Shown here: positions 31,017 through 40,319 of the stretch, in pieces
How positions within the stretch are numbered: the stretch's first letter is position 1
Layout: each line of letters opens with the position of its first letter
Source of the DNA: Spirogloea muscicola
Lineage: Eukaryota; Streptophyta; Zygnematophyceae; Spirogloeales; Spirogloeaceae
DNA: 41,901 nucleotides
Direction: 5' to 3'
Assembly: GCA_009602725.1 (NCBI GenBank)
Contig: WELB01000281.1
Location: forward strand, 96,459 to 138,359
Notes under the pieces: model-generated
Databases searched by the model: none
What the model was told of the DNA's origin: nothing
Seen by the model: the letters and a program-made list of their open reading frames with translations, nothing else
Translations under genes and position numbers: made by a program

Positions 31017-31039
31017 AGGACTAAGACATCAGCCAGGGA

Positions 31040-31305
31040 ACGCTCCGTAACCTCTGGTCAGGAGATGCAAGTCTGAGTGGCTAGCCGGCGGAACGACGCC
31101 GCCCTGACGGAAGCCGGAGGCCGCCGCCAAAGCTCGGCCTGCGCGCAAGTGAACCGCGAAGGCGAGGGACCGCTGCATACGGAAGACTTGAGCGAGGGAC
31201 CCGGCGACGTTGAAGCCGGGCTGCTCCAAATTACTCAGTAGAAGAAAGGGCTCGCCCATTGAGGATAGGGGCTGGACAAGCCAGCCCAAAAAAGAATGAA
31301 CAAAG
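31040..31305 (-). mobile_element. Reverse truncated retroelement end with hairpin unit
   Basis: On the reverse strand, FNVAGSLAQVFRMQRSLAFA, VHLRAGRALAAASGF and SDLHLLTRGYGAFPG lead to a stop near 31029; the usual stop after LTRGY is changed here (TAC-GGA). 31237-31300 is a reverse hairpin unit (GAAGAAAGGGCTCGCCCATT ... GGGGCTGGACAAGCCAGCCC). Confidence 0.7.
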
Positions 31306-31544
31306 AACGAGAAGGGGGCCAGAGGAAGCCAGAGGAAGCGCTAAGAAACCCCTGCTAAGCAGCCGCAAATCAGAGAGGCTAGGGTCCTGGAAGTGGGTCC
31401 CCTGGACAGAGCCAGAGGCAGCAGCGAGGGCTCGCCCTGCTGCCCAAGGCGGCGGGCCGCTGCGCGCCGCGCAAGGCGGTGGAGCAAGTCAAGCCATTTC
31501 GAGCCGAAGGCTCCGTGCACGTCCACTGCCAGTGGAACAAACTC

Positions 31545-31808
31545 TTCTCTCTCTCTTGGCTCTTCATCAACGTGCAGGGCGCGCTCTAAGTCAGGCCTCC
31601 GGCTTTCGTGGCGGCGCTCCAGCTCCCCAAGTTAGCTTGTCAGATTTGTTTGTGCTCACCCGTGGGTACTAATGTCATCTTAGGTACCTTAGATTAGGTC
31701 TCCGTATTATGTAGCATTGTTTAGTCTGCACTCGACTCTGCCTGAACAATGTATTGGCTTGAATTGGCCTCCCTTTCAATTCATGCGCCCCGCGCGCCTT
31801 CTCTCTCT
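31545..31808 (+). mobile_element. Truncated retroelement copy E (identical inverted partner at 33374-33626)
   Basis: The frame reads HQRAGRALSQASGFRGGA and ends SLSDLFVLTRGY-stop (TAA about 31670). The tail with GTACCTTAGATTAGGTCTCC ... CCGCGCGCCTTCTCTCTCT follows. 31556-31808 is the exact reverse complement of 33374-33626 (253 bp, no difference found by eye). Upstream, 31300-31545 is an in-frame but unrelated Arg/Ser-rich extension. Confidence 0.85.
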
Positions 31809-31974
31809 CTTCTCCCAATGGTCCGAGTACTTACTTCCGTTCCTTCTCGCCCGCCGCTTGGCCGACTGCGTAGCCCGCCTCCTCCGACGAGCGTTTGGCG
31901 CTGCTGGAAACAAAGCAGTCAGCCGTGACAACGTCGGCGATGAGCCGAGGCCCCCCGCCGAGCGCGCTGCATCT

Positions 31975-32410
31975 CCCTCGGCACCGTCTCGTGCTTTGTA
32001 GTGTAGTCCTTTTCTGGCACTTTCTCCTTTGGCTTTGGACATTGTCCATTCCTTTTGGGTTGGCTTTGCCAGCCCCTCTTCTCTGTGGGCGAGCTCTTCT
32101 CTCGCTGGCGACGAGGTCGGCGCGCCGGGTGTGGATGCGGCGGAAATTCCCCATGAGCGAGCACTTTCTTCTTTTCCAGCCCCTATTCTCAATGGGTGAG
32201 CACTTTCTTCTCGTACTTTGTTCATCCTTTTTTGGGCTGGCTTTCTCAGCCCCTATCCTTAGCACTCCGGCTCCTTCAGACCTTGTGCATTCCTTTGGGC
32301 TTTTTTGTACATTCTTTTTTGGCTGGCTTCTGCCAGCCCCTCTCTTCTATGGGCGAGCTCATTCTCTTTGGGCTGGCCTCTCCCGGCCACCAGCGCTTTC
32401 TTCTATGCTG
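31975..32410 (+). repeat. Cluster of four hairpin tail units
   Basis: 31975-32100 repeats the stop-to-hairpin tail of 10675-10818 (GCATCTCCCTC...; TTGTAGTGTAGTCCTTTTC; CCAGCCCCTCTTCTCTGTGG). Further units lie at about 32157-32222, 32222-32265 and 32310-32360, all sharing GGGCTGGC/CCAGCCC and GGGCGAGC or GGGTGAGC. Their head-to-tail crowding suggests repeated insertion into earlier tails. Confidence 0.75.
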
Positions 32411-33285
32411 AGCGGGGCTGGGGGAACAGTGCGAAAGCGGCTGAACTCCCCCACAAGTGAGCACATGCGATTCCGACGGGCTAAATTTGGGAGCTGGACC
32501 CGCCACGGAAGCCTGTGACCTAGCTCAGACGGCGTCCAGCACGCGGACGGCTAGCCAAAAGCGCCGCGGACCCAGCGAGAGCCGCAGTCTGCAACATGCA
32601 AACGAAGTAGCAAGCGAGTGGACAAGGTGACAACGAGAGCAGTGGCTCCTCCAAGGGGGCGATGGCCGTCAGAGGCCAACGCACGAGAACTTTACTCTGC
32701 GAAGTAGGGGCGATGGCTGTGAGAGGCAGCCCAAAGAGACAAAGAGTGGACCATATAAAGAGATAGAAGGCGCGCGATGCGCCTGAGATGAAGTCAAGCC
32801 AGTGCATTATCAGGCAAATAGACTTGTGCAGAGAAGGGGGCTACACGATATGAAGCCCAACGCTAAGAGGGGCTAGAATAACAGGTCGAAAGCACAGGAC
32901 TTAGGCACTCCACGAGTAAGCACATGCAAACCCGACAGGATGACCTGGGCACCCGGGGCGGAAGCTGAGTGGCCCGGCTTAGTGTGCGCCCAGCCCGATG
33001 AAGTGTGGCCAAAGCTTGGTAGGGCGATTTCAGGCGAGAGCCGCATGCGGCCAAGCAAGGGGCCGGAAAGCGCACACCCCGCACCTGCGCATGGCAAAGG
33101 CGGCGCGTGTACTGATTGTTGAAGGCCCTGAGTGGCCAAGCACAGATGTTCAGCACCTGCTGCTAATTAAGCCGACCCGCTCAACGAAAGAAAGAGAGAA
33201 GGCGCGCAGGGCGCATGAAATGAGTTGGAGGCCAATGCAAGCCAATACAATGTTCAGGCAGAGTCTGGGGCAAACTAAACAGGGC
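32411..33285 (-). mobile_element. Decayed reverse retroelement ends
   Basis: On the reverse strand, ESHVLTCGGV (about 32480-32450) and ILSGLHVLTRGVPKSC (about 32940-32895) are degenerate LTRGY ends. 32745-32800 and 33188-33235 carry AGAAGGCGCGC(G/A)GGGCGCATGA-like tails. 32640-32740 holds the second hairpin subtype. 33235-33280 resembles the start of the tail at 33415-33460 (CAATACA-TGTTCAGGCAGAGTC), so tails are stacked here. No intact gene. Confidence 0.6.
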
Positions 33286-33354
33286 GACTCTGTTCAGTTT
33301 TTTTTGGGCTGGCTTTTCCAGCCCCTATTCTCAATGGGCGAGCACTTTCTCATA
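33286..33354 (+). mobile_element. 69 bp hairpin tail insertion with AAACAGGGC direct repeats
   Basis: AAACAGGGC at 33277-33285 and 33355-33363 flanks GACTCTGTTCAG-T8-GGGCTGGCTTTTCCAGCCCC ... CAATGGGCGAGCACTTTCTC. The surrounding sequence is itself a retroelement tail, so this is an insertion into an older insertion. Confidence 0.78.
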
Positions 33355-33373
33355 AAACAGGGCTACATTGAAA

Positions 33374-34663
33374 AGAGAGAGAAGGCGCGCGGGGCGCATG
33401 AATTGAAAGGGAGGCCAATTCAAGCCAATACATTGTTCAGGCAGAGTCGAGTGCAGACTAAACAATGCTACATAATACGGAGACCTAATCTAAGGTACCT
33501 AAGATGACATTAGTACCCACGGGTGAGCACAAACAAATCTGACAAGCTAACTTGGGGAGCTGGAGCGCCGCCACGAAAGCCGGAGGCCTGACTTAGAGCG
33601 CGCCCTGCACGTTGATGAAGAGCCAATGCTTGCGAGCGCTGCAAACTAAGCGAGAGCCGCATTCTATAATATGCAACTAAGGCCTGCGGAATGCTGGAGT
33701 GGCCCAAGCTGCCCCCCCGACTTCGACGACGCGCATCAACCAGCCGGGCCAGATGCTGGATCAGGGAGGACCATTTCACGCCGTAGCCTCCATAGATATC
33801 CATGGCACACGGGTAAAGATGGTCCCCTCGAGGATGATCATGGTAGTGCCGCTCCTTCTTGCGCTCCGCGCTGGACGTGGCCCAGCCAGACACGGTTGAC
33901 GTTGGTGCGCCAGCCTTGTATGCGTCGATCAGTACCACGTCCAAGAGCAGACGAGGCCCACCGCCCCGCGGGGTAGCGACCACGTCCAGACGCCGCACGT
34001 ATGGCTTGCCGCGCCTTGAGGAGATTGGCATGATCCCAGACACCTCCATCGCCGGATGATATCCCGCCTCTCGCACAATGCCAAACATGGTATCCCTTAG
34101 TAGGTCGTGGGAGGCAATGCGCTCACCCCCCTCAACACACCTCAGCATGTGCGAAGCTAAGGCGAGCTTGTCGTCGGCAATGTGGCCACACTCGCACTGG
34201 CGGATGCCAGCCAAGCAAGGGGGGGGGAGGCCAAGGTGGTGGTGGAGTGCCGTGCGGAAAAGGTTGTCAGAAAGCCGAAGGGACTCGTAGATTGGCAGAG
34301 CGTTTAGCCACTCCGACGCGCCCGGGGAGCCGATTGAAAGGAGCCGGGTAAGGCCACGTCTATCGTCCTTCAATTCATGCGCCCCGCGCGCCTTCTCTCC
34401 TTGAGCAGTCCCTTCAAGTCGGAGGCGGCCTGCACGTCCGCAGCGTGTGTGTAGTGAGCCTGCGCTTTCCTATCGGAACAGCGTGCCCATGCCGCAAAAT
34501 CTGCATGACCCTCGGCAAGTGTTGGTAGGGAGCACGAGAGGTCATGCAGTGCTGCGGTTAGGGAAAGCTGGAAGGGCCTGGGCCCTGTTGCAACACCCGC
34601 TATAGCGGGTGCTAAAACAGCCTGGCCCCTCAGGATGAAGCGACTGGAGATGGTGGAGGCCAC
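33374..34663 (-). mobile_element. Retroelement copy D: longest intact C-terminal ORF (finger plus endonuclease-like domain)
   Basis: The open frame 34373-33510 (287 codons) covers: HHLGLPPPCLAGIRQCECGH and SHMLRC (C-x1-C-x12-H-x3-C finger, about residues 57-76); ASHDLLRDTMFGIVREAGYH; R-x-D in VRRLDVVATP; GPRLLLDVVLIDAYKA; HYHDHPRGDHLYPCAMDIYG; YRMRLSLSLQRSQALALHQR; SDLFVLTRGY-stop. Upstream, 34663-34403 continues the same protein (FQLSLTAALHDLSCSLPTLA; WARCSDRKAQAHYTHAADV) but is interrupted by a 27 bp tail insertion. The order finger, then R-x-D...DVV, resembles the CCHC plus restriction-like endonuclease of R2-type LINEs. No RT core is present. The 253 bp 3' part is identical to copy E, so this lineage moved recently. 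Confidence 0.8.
34371..34397 (+). mobile_element. 27 bp tail-only insertion with TCCTT target-site duplication
   Basis: TCCTT at 34366-34370 and 34398-34402 flanks CAATTCATGCGCCCCGCGCG followed by CCTTCTC, which is the terminal part of the copy D/E 3' tail. It is antisense to the host ORF. Removing it with one TCCTT joins the reading frame as LLKDDRRGLTRL. Confidence 0.85.
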
Positions 34664-34983
34664 TTGGGCCCAGCAACCCAGGTGAGCTGCTTGGGACAGG
34701 CGAGCCAGTGGACGGCAAGAGGAACGAAGAAAGACTCTTCCAGAAGAGCGATGGCTGTGATTGGCCAGCCCAGAAGCCCAGAAGAAGGACGAAGCAAGGG
34801 GCGTGGCGACGCCGGGCAGCTGCAGCTGCGCTGCTCATCCAGCCGCGCGCTCGGGCGCCGACGGGGCGGCGCTCGCGCCCTGCCGCAGCTCCTCCGCCTC
34901 CTCGCTTTGGCCCGGGCGGCCCACCGCCCCGCCGCTCCGCCGGCCAGCCGCAGCTTCCACCACAGCTCCCCGCCGCCCGGGCC
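34664..34983 (+). promoter_or_regulatory. Upstream region of the LIFEGUARD gene with a hairpin-like repeat
   Basis: 34733-34785 carries a second-subtype hairpin unit (CTCTTCCAGAAGAGCGATGG, then CTGTGATTGGCCAGCCCAG). 34800-34983 is very GC-rich and probably core promoter and 5' UTR. The frame of exon 1 is open upstream to 34708, but that part is Pro/Arg/Ser-rich and not conserved, so I do not count it as coding. Confidence 0.45.
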
Positions 34984-36836
34984 ATGTACGGGTCCACTGC
35001 GTACGCCAGCAAGTCCGGATATGGCGACATCGAGAGCGGCGCCTTCGGCACGCCGCCCGCCCTCTACCCCGGCGTCTCCCCTGACGAGAACCTCCTTCGC
35101 TGGGCCTTCATCCGCAAGGTGCCCCTTCCGCCCGCCCACGGACGAAGACCCACCATCGCGGCCCTGAGCTCAGCACCACCACCTGCAGCTGCATGCACGT
35201 CTCAAACAGCTGCGGCCACCAGCCCGCCACCTGTGATGCTCTGCTGCGTGGCTGTCCAGCCGCTCGGGCACCGGACTGTCTTCTTCGGCGGTAGAACCAC
35301 AGCGTCTGTCTCGAGCTCTATTGTCACTCTGCGGCTGGCGGCCAAAGCCCGCTGTCTTGTTCACCACCTAGCTGAGGAGTGCTTGCCGGCAGGCTAGTTG
35401 GTCAGGTTGAGCTCTGCAAGCCCCAGAGAGGGCACAGACCGTTCGGGCTTCTCAGTGCTTCCCGAGACCTGCTCGCTCATCTGGGCATGGCAGCGCGTGC
35501 CTGTACGGCCATCATGTTGCTCACGCACCTCCTGATGGATCAATCAACGCAGGTCTATGGGATACTGAGCACTCAATTAATCCTCACAGCAGCTGTTGCC
35601 GCCACTGTCGTGTTCTCTGAGCCTGTGAAGCACTTTGTGCTGTCCACACCCTATGCCCTCCTTTTCATCGGCATCCTTCCTCTCATCTGTGAGCCCTGAC
35701 CTGCCATCACCACTTCCATCTTTCTCTCCTCTTCCTGCTGTTGAGCTCTGAGAGTAAGCGCAGGTCAAATTCTGTGGGTTGTGCTGAATCAAAAGTGCGC
35801 CCTACACGCCTATACTTTGGTCTCTCTCATGCAAACCCCCTTGAGGTTCTGCTTGCAGCTCAGCTCCTCAGGTGCATGTCCATATTGCTAACCACCAGTC
35901 CTGTTTGCAGCCCGCGTGTGATGCGCCTAACTCTTTACGCAAGCTCTTCTTTTCTGCAGTGCTCTGTCCACTCTCGTACTACCACCAGCATCACCCACTC
36001 AATCTCATCCTTTTGGGCCTATGGACGGTGTCGTTAGCTGTTACCATTGGCTTGACTTGTGCTTTTGTTCCAGGCACAGGCAGCCTCAACACCTTTCATT
36101 CTTCTAAGAGCCTCTGGTCCAATGTCACTTGTTGGTGATTTAAGGCGTGGTGGCCTGAGAGAAGTGCCGTGCTTGTGAAAGCGCAGCGTTAAACCCTAGA
36201 TATCTCATTGCACCTGCATGCAAGCAGCTCTGTGCTGACTAGCAGGGGGTGTGCAATGTGCTGTCAATCTCAGGTGAAATTGTCCTGGAAGCCTTGATCT
36301 TGACGTCCGTAGTTGTGGTCTGCCTCACCATATACACCTACTGGGCTGTCCAGCAAGGCCATGACTTCTCATTTCTTGGGCCCTTCCTGTTTGCTGGCTT
36401 GCTTATACTTGTGGTGTGGGGTCTCATACAGGTGAGCATCTGCCTGATCACCCTCCTCTGCTTAAATCCATGTTCCTGCCTGAGATGCCATTGTTTTTCA
36501 ACTCACATGATGTCAAGCTACTACTCCAGCTTCAGCCCTTACCCCAGGAAGACGGTCATGTTTATCACTGTCATCAGTATGTAAGCCCAGCCGCTCACTC
36601 ACTGGTCCGCGTTGCAGATGTTTTTCCCCTTGGGCCAAACTGGAAGGGTGGTGTACGGTGCGCTTGGCGCTCTCCTCTTCTGCGCGTACATCATATATGA
36701 CACTGACAACCTTATTCAGCGATACAGCTATGATGAGTACATTTGGGCATCCATTGCACTGTACCTCGACATTGTCAACATCTTCCTCTATCTCCTCCAG
36801 ATACTTCGGGATCTTCAAGGCAGTGGTTCGGATTGA
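34984..36836 (+). CDS. LFG: BAX-inhibitor-1 family LIFEGUARD/TMBIM4-like membrane protein
   Basis: Multi-pass membrane protein of the BI-1/LIFEGUARD family, which modulates ER or Golgi calcium and cell death. Five exons: 34984-35118, 35553-35688, 35960-36073, 36274-36431, 36618-36836; 253 residues, all in phase (plant LIFEGUARD about 235-250). Landmarks: LLRWAFIRK|VYGILSTQL, LSYYHQHHPLNLILLG, VTIGLTCAFVPGEIVLEALI, TYWAVQQGHDFSFLGPFLF, MFFPLGQTGRVVYGALGALL, YIIYDTDNLIQRY and YLDIVNIFLYLLQILRDLQG. About seven hydrophobic segments and the conserved YDT...D near the C-terminus are intact. The start ATG fits the family's short acidic N-terminus (SGYGDIESG). The intron after exon 3 needs a GC donor (CCAG|GCACAG). 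Stop is TGA; TGTAA at 37222-37226 is a candidate poly(A) signal. Confidence 0.92.
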
Positions 36837-37799
36837 TGTCGCTAGCAACCTCTTGTACGCCTGTTCTATGGACAGTACATAGGCAAATAGATGACTGTCC
36901 TTGACACCGGCAAATGACTAGCTGATATTCTCACAGATGCAGGGCTCATCTCAATTTTTGAATTTTACTGGTAGTGCTAGATTGGCTCCCTGGTTGCCCG
37001 CTTGCAAATGGTGGCAGGTTTGATATCTGCTTCACTCAGTCAGAGCAAGTGGTGGAGGGGTGATGCTCCACCTTGTGTTGCATCACCTCATCAACAGTGG
37101 TTGCCAGCGTTGTGACATACTGGCATGCTGCTGAAGCAAAGACTTTATGGATAGTGCAGGCAGAGCAGATTAAGCCAAGCTCAGAACCAGCAAAGCCTTG
37201 TGGCATATAATGGAGGGCTATTGTAATTGTCATCACTCCAGGTCAGACAAACTTGGCCGAGGTTGAGGGGCTTTGTTGTGGACTTGCGCGTGAGGTCAGC
37301 AGTTAGACCACAGCGCAGGCAATGATGGACCATTTAGATGTCAATGCACTTGTTATCCATCATGACCAATATTGTGCACAATGTTTGGCTTGTGGCCACC
37401 ATTGAGAGAACCCATATACTTTGCTGCTCCTCAGCTTCCAACAAGAGACCACCAGGATCTGGGGCAAGAGGCTCAGATCTGGGGCTTGTGAGTTGCTGGT
37501 GGCGGTTGGTGGGTTGGGGATCGGACTTGCGCGGGGGCCACGACACAGGGCGTTGACTGCCTCATAATGTCAACAGGTCAGATCATTAGAGTACAGTCTA
37601 GGATCCACACATAACAGGCAAGCAAACCAGAATTAAGATAAAGCACGAGTATCAGGAAAGTATTGAAGAAACCAGCTTCTGCAGAGTCGTAGACGTACCA
37701 TGTATGTAAGACAGCATGAATATGGATAATCAGGCGCACATGGACAATGACGATTCGAACAAGGGATGAAATGCCTTGAATATATATCTCACCACCCTT

Positions 37800-37836
37800 T
37801 CCCCCCCAAACTCCCCCCCTNCCCCCCCCCCCCCCG
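37800..37836. other. Poly-C tract with an ambiguous base
   Basis: CCCCCCAAACTCCCCCCCT, then N at 37821, then an uninterrupted run of 15 C. The only undetermined base in the window lies here. The true length of the homopolymer is probably not resolved. Confidence 0.9.
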
Positions 37837-39093
37837 ACGAGTCCTGGCACAGGCTGAGGAGTTGGGCAAACATCCGATCAAGTATCCAATCAAGTCTGAG
37901 GAGTACTGCTGTAAGACCCCAATACGATTGGGAGGCAGCCACCACTTAATGTGATATTTCTGAAGGGCCAATGTCTTCCACAGCTTCAAACTTGGCAACA
38001 GAGACCAGGTGGTACCGTTTTGGTGGATGAAGTTTTGGCCGACTACGTCTTTGCAGCGCCGGGAATGCTTATGAGCTGGGAAGCCATCCTGGCGGCCTGT
38101 ATAAGCTTCCACCGCTTTGTACAAGAGATTCTTGTAAGTATGTCAAAGACATACCAAAATAGGCAATAAATTGACAAAGGCGCAGTGTTGATGAGGCATT
38201 ACGTCTGTAACTTATGCTGCGGATCGCCAAGCCTGGGCTGCGGGCGGAGCAAAGGGAAAGCGGGGAAGAATTGGGATGGGGCTCCATTGTCAAAGTAGCA
38301 ACGGGTACTGCAGCAAGGTCCAGGAGTCCGATGGTGCGTGAGATTTCACCGCCCTTCCCATCCGCATTCCAGCTACGTAGCCTGAATGACTGCGGGTCTG
38401 CATCACGACCATACGGGCCCGGCTGGCACGGACGGTTTCTCGTTGACGGCCAGTGTATGACAAGTCGACGGCTATCAATCGTCTACCACGGACATCAATC
38501 AATCCGTCGGCCACCACCGCCAATCCCGACGGTTCCCGTCAATGCCCCGTCATGTGCACCTAATGGGCATCCTGAGCAGTATCGTCTACGTCAATCAACT
38601 ACCGCTAGCAAGCCATTACTCCACAGAGCCGCCTTCCGACTCTGTTGTTCCAGCGCCAGCACGCTGTCTCGCGCGTCACGACTTTGGGCTGCGCCGCTTG
38701 CAGCTCTAGGTGAGGTTGTTCGATAAAAGCAAGGCAAGGAAAGATAGATGGCGTACATTTCCGGAACAAGTTGTGCATCAGATCAACGAGTCCAAAAGTC
38801 TCTGAAGTCCCTGTTGAAAATTGGTCCTATCATGGCAAGACAAACATGTGAGCAAATAGAGGTTTTATCTTGAATGCAGTAAATGGAGGATATGCTGTAG
38901 CTGTTTAGCCCTGCCACACTCAGGCGGACAATTTGCAGGTTGCTTCTCGTGCGACAAATAAGAGTAGGTATAGACGAATTGCACGTACATCTTCTGATAT
39001 TTTTTGCTCAATGCCATGACTACAAGACACCAACTTTCCAGTCGTCAACGTGGTGAAATGTCCCGTCTCCAGGCATCTGTCAAGCCTTCCCTG

Positions 39094-39162
39094 CACAATC
39101 ACAATCACAATCACAATCACAATCACAATCACAATCACAATCACAATCACAATCACAATCAC
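39094..39162. repeat. (CACAAT)n hexanucleotide microsatellite, about 11 units
   Basis: CACAAT repeats without interruption from 39094 to about 39162, ending CACTCC. It translates as His-Asn repeats forward and Val-Ile repeats in reverse, giving spurious ORFs on both strands. Confidence 0.97.
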
Positions 39163-39770
39163 TCCATTGTCAGCCTGAGGGGTGGTCTAAGTCTCCAGGC
39201 AGCTGTCGAGTCATTACTGCGCATTGACATTCCAGCCACGTGAACATTGTCGTATCTCTGCCACTGATGCAGCTGCCAGATCTCTTGTGGTGATGCTGAC
39301 GCAGTTGGAAAAGAGGCCCTCCAGATATCCCTTCCATGAGAGGTCCAATCCTTGCGCGCTGCTTGCTCTCCTTCTTTGTTTGGATCCCTGGTTAATTCCC
39401 AACTCACCCTTGTTTTGTCGTGGACACACTTTCTTTGCTGTCAAGTGCTTTCATCTTCACTACAATTTACGCTTTTCTTTGGAGATGACTGATCTGGGAG
39501 AATTATGCGATTACTAGAGATCGTGATATGAAGTTGGTGCACCTTACTCAACTCACTGCATACAGCCTGTACCTGAGAATTTCTCCATGCTCAAATTGCT
39601 AATCAGTGTGACCACCAGGATTAGACATGTATTGGCCAAGTTGACTTACAGCCACTGCTACATCTGGTGTGGCTCTTAATTTAGTGTACATCAGGCTTTC
39701 AGTAACTTGCTTTAAGGGAACTTTCACCATTCATTCTGCTCCTCTGTTCAGGGACAATCTGTCTTAGTAG

Positions 39771-40110
39771 AATGAACGCCCGTATAAAGAGGAGTAGATG
39801 CTATCGCCAGGCGCGCAAGGGGTCCTGCAACTGGGATGCGATGAGAGGACGCTTCCAGGAGAGGAACTTGCTCGCCCATAGAAAAAGAGGGGCTAGCAAA
39901 GCCAGCCCAGAAAGAAATGGACAACATCCAAAGGAGAGGGTGGCGGCTGGGAGAGGCCAGCCCCAGAATGAGAAAGAAGTGAACAAAGTTCGAAGGGGCC
40001 AGAGAAAGCGCTGAAGCACACAGGAAACCAAGGAGCTACGAAATACTCTGTGACCCCTGTTGAGCAGCCGCTGGTCGGAGGAACTGAGCGAAGCTGGCCC
40101 CTCGCCTGCG
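39771..40110 (-). mobile_element. Reverse hairpin tail and degenerate retroelement end
   Basis: 39868-39920 is a reverse hairpin unit (TTGCTCGCCCATAGAAAAAG, AGGGGCTAGCAAAGCCAGCCC). 39930-40015 is a second-subtype unit (GAGAGGCCAGCCCCAGAATG; GGGGCCAGAGAAAGCGCTGA). On the reverse strand 40085-40048 reads SSDQRLLNRGHR, a decayed LTRGY end. Confidence 0.6.
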
Positions 40111-40319
40111 GGAGGCGGACGTCGGCAGCGTCTGGGCGGCCGTCGAGCGGGGTGGGCCGGCGCCGTGTTCCCCGTGCACCGAATCCAGGATGTGGGTGTG
40201 GTGGATGAGCATGCCCATGGCGCAGGGCGGCAAAGCTTATGCGTTCACGTATTGCCAGCAATGCATGTACCTCGCCCTGAGATACAAACGGACGTGGAGG
40301 AGGGCGCCCGCCCCGGCGG

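Larger units (their letters stand above)
36837..39770. other. 2.9 kb with no recognised gene
   Basis: 36837-37230 is probably the 3' UTR of the LIFEGUARD gene. 37230-39770 is more AT-rich than the repeat clusters, and no frame shows a motif I recognise. The best open frames are reverse 38124-37840 (contains WSLLPSLKLWKTLALQKYHI) and forward 38214-38726 (Arg/Ser/Pro-rich); neither has clear splice partners. 38450-38600 has recurrent TCAATC/GTCAAT words. No LTRGY ends or hairpin units were found between 37000 and 39770, so this block differs from the repeat-rich flanks. Confidence 0.4.

Noticed and set aside
39004-39243. His-Asn repeat protein
   Set aside because: The repeat is the CACAAT microsatellite; the flanks have no coding signal.
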